A DNA stretch of 64,000 nt from Streptomyces sp. 840.1. GTDB lineage: Bacteria; Actinomycetota; Actinomycetes; Streptomycetales; Streptomycetaceae. The notes under the pieces are model-generated. The model made no database searches. It was given only the letters and a program-made list of their open reading frames with translations, and was not told where the DNA came from. This document shows, one piece after another, positions 59,389 through 64,000 of the stretch. Position numbers and translations under genes: made by a program. The first letter of the stretch is position 1, and every line of letters begins with the position of its first letter. Location of the stretch: NCBI RefSeq assembly GCF_003751445.1, contig NZ_RJUU01000001.1, positions 2,485,001 through 2,549,000 of the forward strand, written 5' to 3'.

Positions 59389-60411
59389 TCAGATCGTGCC
59401 CAGCTTGAGGATCGACACCAGCGCGATCAGCTGGATCGCGCTCGCGCCCAGCGCCTTCGGCCACGGCAGGTCGTGGGACTTGCTCACCATGGACGTGAGC
59501 AGGGCCGCCGCGGCCAGCCAGGTCAGCCAGCCGAGGATCTGGACCAGGGAGTTCTCGCCGCCCAGGAACAGGGCGAAGATCAGGCGGGGGGCGTCCGTGA
59601 TCGACATGATCAGCATGGAGAGGCCCACCGTCGGCTGCCAGGCCCCGTCGCCGCCCAGCTGTCGGGCCAGCGAGTGGGTGACGGCGCCGAGCACCAGGCC
59701 GCCGATCACGAAGCCCAGGCCCGTGATGATGACGTAGGGGATGGCGTTGCCGACCGGGGCGCTGATCGCGTCGTCGCGGGCCTGGTCGAAGCCGAAGAGG
59801 GCCAGCAGGCCGTAGAGGAACGTGACGATGAGCGCCGGGCCCCAGACGGGGTAGTCGCGCATCTGCCAGAACGTCGGGGCGGGGCGCGTCACGATGCCGC
59901 TCAGCAGCTGCTTCCAGTGCAGGCGCGGGCCCGACGGCTGGACGGGGGCCTGGCCGGCGCGGTAGGTGTTCCCGTCGCCGTAGGGGTCCTCGTTGATGCT
60001 GAAGGCCTGCGTGTGGCCCGGGTTGTTCGCGTACGGGTCGCCCTGGTGCGGTTGCTGGGGCTGCTGCGAGTGGTGTGGTTGCTGGGGGTACGGGTCGGTG
60101 AAGTACTCCGGCTCGTCCGCTCCGCCGCCGCCCTGGTACCCGCCGCCCTGGTAGCCACCGTTGCCCTGGTGGCCGCCATTGCCTTGGCGGCCGCCGCCCT
60201 GGGGGTATCCGCCGTTGTTCTGGCCGCCTCCGTTGTAGCCGCCCTGGTAGCCGCCGTTGTTGCGCGGGGCGCCGTTTCCTCCCGTCGGCGGCCATTGCTG
60301 CTGTCCGTACGGCGGCGGTGCCTGACTGCCGTACGGCTGCTGCCGCGGTTGCTGCTGCGCTTGCTGCGGGGTGCGGTTGTCCCGGCCGCGTCCGATCCTG
60401 AATCCAGCCAC
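59389..60411 (-). CDS. Yip1-domain membrane protein with Gly/Gln/Asn-rich N-terminus
   Basis: A protein of 340 residues from GTG 60411 (frame start ATG 60492 would add 27). TACGTT lies seven bases upstream of GTG 60411, the leaderless pattern, and homologues usually begin AGFRIGRGRDN. Residues 10-155 are a disordered Q/P/G/N-rich stretch with GGYQGG-type repeats. Residues 165-340 hold five membrane helices of a Yip1-like domain (GFVIGGLVLGAVTHSLARQLGG). Function unknown in bacteria. It starts just before the lipoprotein gene region. Confidence 0.85.
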   Translation of the reverse strand: MAGFRIGRGRDNRTPQQAQQQPRQQPYGSQAPPPYGQQQWPPTGGNGAPRNNGGYQGGYNGGGQNNGGYPQGGGRQGNGGHQGNGGYQGGGYQGGGGADEPEYFTDPYPQQPHHSQQPQQPHQGDPYANNPGHTQAFSINEDPYGDGNTYRAGQAPVQPSGPRLHWKQLLSGIVTRPAPTFWQMRDYPVWGPALIVTFLYGLLALFGFDQARDDAISAPVGNAIPYVIITGLGFVIGGLVLGAVTHSLARQLGGDGAWQPTVGLSMLIMSITDAPRLIFALFLGGENSLVQILGWLTWLAAAALLTSMVSKSHDLPWPKALGASAIQLIALVSILKLGTI

Positions 60412-60540
60412 GTAATCGAACGTACCTGGTCCGTCCGGGGTGGGTGGGAGGGGCGGGGGAACTTGGCTGCCTTTGACGCTCAGCTGTGACATCCCCTAAG
60501 GGAACCCTGGGGGGTTGTCCGCAGTGGGCCGGAGCCGTCG

Positions 60541-61680
60541 TCAGCCCGCGTTGAACAGCGCGCTGGTGAACGTGATCAGCGGGCGGTCCGGGGCGGCCGC
60601 CGGGTACAGGGCGATCAGGTCGGCGCTCTCGCCCCGGTGGGTGCGGACCACCGTGTCCGGCTTGCTGTCGCCGTCGAAGTCCGCGTTCCGGATGAGCAGG
60701 GTCGTTTCCGCGGAGGCGGTGGCCGAGGCGGAGGTCTTGCCCGGGTTCCTCGGCAGGGGTGCTTCCGGGAGCTTCCCGGCGGGGGCCCTGAAGCGGTACG
60801 CGCCACCGGGCCGCCCCGGTCCGTCGGGGCTGCCGAGCAGCAGCGTGCCCTTTGCCGCCGTACCGGGCTCGTGGGGGCGGGCGGCGTACACCAGGTCGTC
60901 GTAGCCGTCGCCGTTCGCGTCCGCCCGGGGATCGGGGGGCGACAGGGCCGGGCCCGCGCCGGGAATGGTGCCGCCGGCGGCGTGCGGGCGGCCGGCGCGG
61001 GTGAACGGGCCGCGCAGGAAGCTGAGCCGGCCCGCGCTCGCCGTCACGGCCAGGTCGGGCTTCTTGTCCCCGTCGAAGTCGCCGCAGACGGGGTGGTCGG
61101 GCCACTCGTTGCCGAAGCGGGCCCGGTCCGGGATGCGCAGCGCGACCGCCTTACCGGTGAGGCCCGCCGGGGAGCCGAACAGGATCTGCAGCGGTACGGG
61201 CGGGCGGCCGATGCCGTTGTACGGGGGGTCGGTGGCCACGACCAGATCGGTGAAGCCGTCCTGGTCCAGGTCGCACGAGGCCTCCGCGTCGAACGCCGAG
61301 GGGAGCGTGTCGCCGATCTTGGCGGCGTTCGCGTGCGCGCTCAGCAGCTGTCGGGTCGACGGGTCCAGGCCCCGGGAGGCGGAGCCGTAGACGATGCCGA
61401 TGCCCGCGTCGTCGCCGTGCGCGTCGGACGCGGGCTTCACCAGGTGGTTGAGGACGAGGTCGCGGTGGCCGTCGCCGTTGAAGTCGTCGGGGATGTGGCT
61501 GCCGTCGCCGCGCGGGACCCCGTGGCGCTGCGCACCCGCCAGGCCGGACAGGGCGGTGGGCGGGGCGTCGCCGTTCTTGCCCGGCCCGGGGTCCTGGGCG
61601 CCCGCGCAGGCCGCCAGGAGGAGGGCGCAGGCGCAGCCGGCCGCGGCGGTGACCGTCGGCCTTGCGATACGTATCCGCAC
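60541..61680 (-). CDS. FG-GAP/VCBS repeat lipoprotein (integrin-alpha-like)
   Basis: A 379-residue protein from GTG 61680 (CGGAG upstream; the longer frame to 62205 is shadow). Lipobox LLLAAC (Cys about 25). The mature part has at least four calcium-binding D-x-D-x-D-G loops of FG-GAP type: DFNGDGHRD, DLDQDGFTD, DFDGDKKPD, DANGDGYDD and DFDGDSKPD. Blade-like repeats form an extracellular beta-propeller. Ligand unknown. Confidence 0.9.
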   Translation of the reverse strand: MRIRIARPTVTAAAGCACALLLAACAGAQDPGPGKNGDAPPTALSGLAGAQRHGVPRGDGSHIPDDFNGDGHRDLVLNHLVKPASDAHGDDAGIGIVYGSASRGLDPSTRQLLSAHANAAKIGDTLPSAFDAEASCDLDQDGFTDLVVATDPPYNGIGRPPVPLQILFGSPAGLTGKAVALRIPDRARFGNEWPDHPVCGDFDGDKKPDLAVTASAGRLSFLRGPFTRAGRPHAAGGTIPGAGPALSPPDPRADANGDGYDDLVYAARPHEPGTAAKGTLLLGSPDGPGRPGGAYRFRAPAGKLPEAPLPRNPGKTSASATASAETTLLIRNADFDGDSKPDTVVRTHRGESADLIALYPAAAPDRPLITFTSALFNAG

Positions 61681-61710
61681 TGGAGTGCTCCGTCCCTCGG
61701 CTCTCGTCTG

Positions 61711-61830
61711 TCCCGTACGATCCGCGTGCCCTGTGCTCCTCGGACGTCCCGTGCGCTCCGCGTGCCCTGCGCGCCTTGGACGTCCCGTGTGCCTCGGAGG
61801 CCCTGTGCGCCCCGCGCGCCTCGTACGTCT
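61711..61830. repeat. Degenerate 36-bp tandem repeat
   Basis: Unit 1 (61711-61746) and unit 2 (61747-61782) share TCCCGT...TCCGCGTGCCCTG and end GGACG with identical 36-base length. A third, more diverged copy starts at 61783. It fills the region between the FG-GAP gene and the Fe-S protein gene; not coding in a recognised gene. Confidence 0.75.
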
Positions 61831-61934
61831 TGGACGCCCCACATGATGCGTCACCGGGGCGGGAAAGCAGAAGCGGCCGGTCCTGCCCCCGAGGCAGGTC
61901 CGGCCGCTGCTGCGCCGCGCGGGCGCGGTTCCGG

Positions 61935-64000
61935 TTACTTCACCGGTTCCGGCTCCGGCGCGTCCGCCGTTTCCGGCTCGCCCGCCGGGTCGGCAGGGGT
62001 CTTCACGGAGTCGAGCAGCAGCTGCGAGACGTCGACCACCTGGATCGACTCCTTCGCCTGGCCGTCGTTCTTCTTGCCGTTGACCGAGTCGGTCAGCATG
62101 ACCAGGCAGAACGGGCAGGCCGTGGAGACGATGTCCGGGTTGAGGGACAGGGCCTCGTCGACGCGCTCGTTGTTGACGCGCTTGCCGATCCGCTCCTCCA
62201 TCCACATCCGGGCGCCGCCGGCGCCGCAGCAGAAGCCGCGCTCCTTGTGGCGGTGCATCTCCTCGTTCCGCAGACCCGGGACCTTCGCGATGATCTCGCG
62301 CGGGGGCGTGTAGATCTTGTTGTGACGGCCCAGGTAGCAGGGGTCGTGATACGTGATCAGACCCTCGACCGGCGTCACCGGGATCAGCTTGCCCTCGTCC
62401 ACCAGGTGCTGGAGCAGCTGCGTGTGGTGGATGACCTCGTACTCGCCGCCGAGCTGCGGGTACTCGTTGGCGATGGTGTTGAAGCAGTGCGGGCAGGTCG
62501 CGACGATCTTCTTCGTCGCCTTCGCCTTCTTCGTCGAGTCGTCCTCGTCGTCCTCGCCGAAGGCCATGTTCAGCATCGCGACGTTCTCCTGGCCGAGCTG
62601 CTGGAACAGCGGCTCGTTGCCCAGGCGGCGGGCGGAGTCACCCGTGCACTTCTCGTCGCCGCCCATGATCGCGAACTTGACGCCCGCGATGTGCAGCAGC
62701 TCCGCGAAGGCCTTGGTGGTCTTCTTCGCCCGGTCCTCCAGGGCGCCGGCGCAGCCGACCCAGTAGAGGTAGTCGACCTCGGTGAGGTCCTCGACGTCCT
62801 TGCCGACGATCGGGACCTCGAAGTCGACCTCCTTGGTCCACTCGACGCGCTGCTTCTTGGCCAGCCCCCAGGGGTTGCCCTTCTTCTCCAGGTTCTTGAG
62901 CATCGTGCCCGCCTCGGACGGGAACGCGGACTCGATCATCACCTGGTAGCGGCGCATGTCGACGATGTGGTCGATGTGCTCGATGTCGACCGGGCACTGC
63001 TCCACGCACGCGCCGCAGGTGGTGCAGGACCAGAGCACGTCCGGGTCGATGACGCCGTTCTCCTCGGCGGTGCCGATGAGGGGGCGCTCGGCCTCCGCGA
63101 GGGCGGCCGCGGGGACGTCCTTCAGGGCCTCGGCCGAAGCCTTCTCGTTGCCCTCCATGTCCTTGCCGCCGCCGGCCAGCAGGTAGGGGGCCTTGGCGTG
63201 CGCGTGGTCGCGCAGGGACATGATCAGGAGCTTGGGGGACAGCGGCTTGCCGGTGTTCCAGGCGGGGCACTGCGACTGGCAGCGGCCGCACTCCGTGCAG
63301 GTGGAGAAGTCGAGGATGCCCTTCCAGGAGAACTGCTCGACCTGGGAGACGCCGAAGGTGTCGTCCTCGCCCGGGTCCTCCCAGTCGATCGCCTTGCCGC
63401 CCGAGGTCATCGGCTGCAGCGCGCCGAGTGCGACGTCGCCCTCCGCGTTCCGCTTGAACCAGATGTTCGGGAAGGCGAGGAAGCGGTGCCAGGCGACACC
63501 CATGTTGGTGTTGAGCGCGACCGTGATCATCCAGATCAGCGAGACGCCGATCTTGATCATCGCGGTGAGGTAGATGAGGTTCTGCAGCGTGCCGAGCGCG
63601 AGTCCCTTGAAGGCGAGGACCAGCGGGTACGAGACGAAGTACGCGGCCTCGTAGCCGTCGACGTGGTGGATCGCGCCCTCGAGGCCGCGCAGGGTCAGGA
63701 TCGCCAGGCCGATGACGAGGATGACGTACTCGACGAAGTACGCCTGCCAGGCCTTCGAGCCCGCGAACCGGGACTTGCGGCCGGCCCGGGAGGGCAGGTT
63801 CAGCAGCCGGATGGCGATCAGCACGAGAATGCCGACCGTCGTCATCAGGCCGATGAACTCGATGTACAGCTCGAACGGCAGCCATTCACCGATGATCGGC
63901 AGCACCCAGTCGGCCTTGAAGAGCTGTCCGTACGCCTGGAGCAGCGTCGGCGGCAGCGTCAGGAAGCCGATGGCGACGAACCAGTGCGCGAAGCCGACGA
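61935..64000 (-). CDS. Membrane-bound Fe-S oxidoreductase, heterodisulfide-reductase/GlpC-like (5' end outside window)
   Basis: The frame is open to the right edge (ATG 63905 is internal). The N-terminal part has five NarI-like helices (PFELYIEFIGLMTTVGILVL; AYFVEYVILVIGLAILTL). Two 4Fe-4S motifs follow: CTECGRCQSQCP and CTTCGACVEQCP. The C-terminal half has two CCG domains: CVGCAG-like WVGCAGALED, YHDPCYLGRHN, GFCCGAGGARMW, ACPFCLVML. This is the Actinobacteria-wide (Fe-S) reductase linked to membrane electron transfer; the electron donor is unknown. It ends in a Pro/Glu-rich tail. Confidence 0.92.
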   Translation of the reverse strand, partial: VGFAHWFVAIGFLTLPPTLLQAYGQLFKADWVLPIIGEWLPFELYIEFIGLMTTVGILVLIAIRLLNLPSRAGRKSRFAGSKAWQAYFVEYVILVIGLAILTLRGLEGAIHHVDGYEAAYFVSYPLVLAFKGLALGTLQNLIYLTAMIKIGVSLIWMITVALNTNMGVAWHRFLAFPNIWFKRNAEGDVALGALQPMTSGGKAIDWEDPGEDDTFGVSQVEQFSWKGILDFSTCTECGRCQSQCPAWNTGKPLSPKLLIMSLRDHAHAKAPYLLAGGGKDMEGNEKASAEALKDVPAAALAEAERPLIGTAEENGVIDPDVLWSCTTCGACVEQCPVDIEHIDHIVDMRRYQVMIESAFPSEAGTMLKNLEKKGNPWGLAKKQRVEWTKEVDFEVPIVGKDVEDLTEVDYLYWVGCAGALEDRAKKTTKAFAELLHIAGVKFAIMGGDEKCTGDSARRLGNEPLFQQLGQENVAMLNMAFGEDDEDDSTKKAKATKKIVATCPHCFNTIANEYPQLGGEYEVIHHTQLLQHLVDEGKLIPVTPVEGLITYHDPCYLGRHNKIYTPPREIIAKVPGLRNEEMHRHKERGFCCGAGGARMWMEERIGKRVNNERVDEALSLNPDIVSTACPFCLVMLTDSVNGKKNDGQAKESIQVVDVSQLLLDSVKTPADPAGEPETADAPEPEPVK

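Noticed and set aside
58244..61105. A 953-residue open frame on the minus strand
   Set aside because: Antisense/out-of-frame shadow of dcd, PRTase, Yip1 and FG-GAP genes. Its composition is Arg/Pro-rich without domains.

Overview
The window is chromosomal DNA of very high G+C with strong third-position G/C, GTG/TTG starts, AGGAGG ribosome sites, TANNNT -10 boxes immediately upstream of leaderless starts, an LAXTG sorting signal and Streptomyces-type tyrosine recombinase remnants. Together these point to a Streptomyces or a close relative. No mobile-element transposase, rRNA or CRISPR array was seen. One tRNA gene (Gly, anticodon CCC) is present.

Layout. 0-2.7 kb: end of a DEAD-box helicase, a small conserved protein, and a fluoride-export operon (crcB, DUF190, crcB). 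2.9-9.5 kb: secreted amidase (PGRP type), GNAT acetyltransferase, MMPL exporter, a NarL-type two-component system, and a DUF2975/XRE pair under a 13-bp inverted repeat. 9.5-12.7 kb: ammonium transporter (first pore His replaced by Glu, plausible GlnR box upstream) and a polytopic membrane protein. 12.9-18.8 kb: a complete oligopeptide-type ABC importer (two permeases, fused double ATPase, binding lipoprotein). 19-22 kb: small membrane/secreted proteins, an ArsI-like remnant, a DinB-like remnant and a polysaccharide deacetylase. 22.3-27.5 kb: FtsX-type ABC exporter divergent from a two-component system. 27.6-31.2 kb: a colicin-immunity-like protein, a Ser/Thr kinase, a DUF4259 protein and a SMI1/KNR4 protein. 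31-40.5 kb: SDR/TetR pair sharing a duplicated operator, an LAXTG-anchored surface protein, a virginiamycin B lyase, a TetR/MFS divergent pair with a palindromic operator, an NAD-dependent epimerase, an O-methyltransferase and a DUF1963 protein.

40.5-57.7 kb is an accessory island ending in the tRNA-Gly gene. It carries a DUF4365 nuclease-like protein and an unknown gene, three decayed integrase 3' ends, two extra partial copies of the tRNA 3' half (attachment-site copies, each preceded by the same type of hairpin), a VapBC-like PIN toxin pair plus a truncated duplicate of the PIN gene, two secreted proteins, an HxlR/hydrolase pair, a DsbA-like lipoprotein, and a four-gene polymorphic-toxin operon. 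That operon encodes an SseB-like protein, a WXG100-like protein, a 1579-residue RHS protein whose tip is a minimal nucleotidyltransferase fold, and a translationally coupled putative immunity protein. This is the most interesting locus in the window.

57.9-64 kb returns to core genome: a small CxxC protein, dCTP deaminase, phosphoribosyltransferase, a Yip1-type membrane protein, an FG-GAP lipoprotein and the beginning of a large membrane-bound Fe-S oxidoreductase that runs off the right edge.
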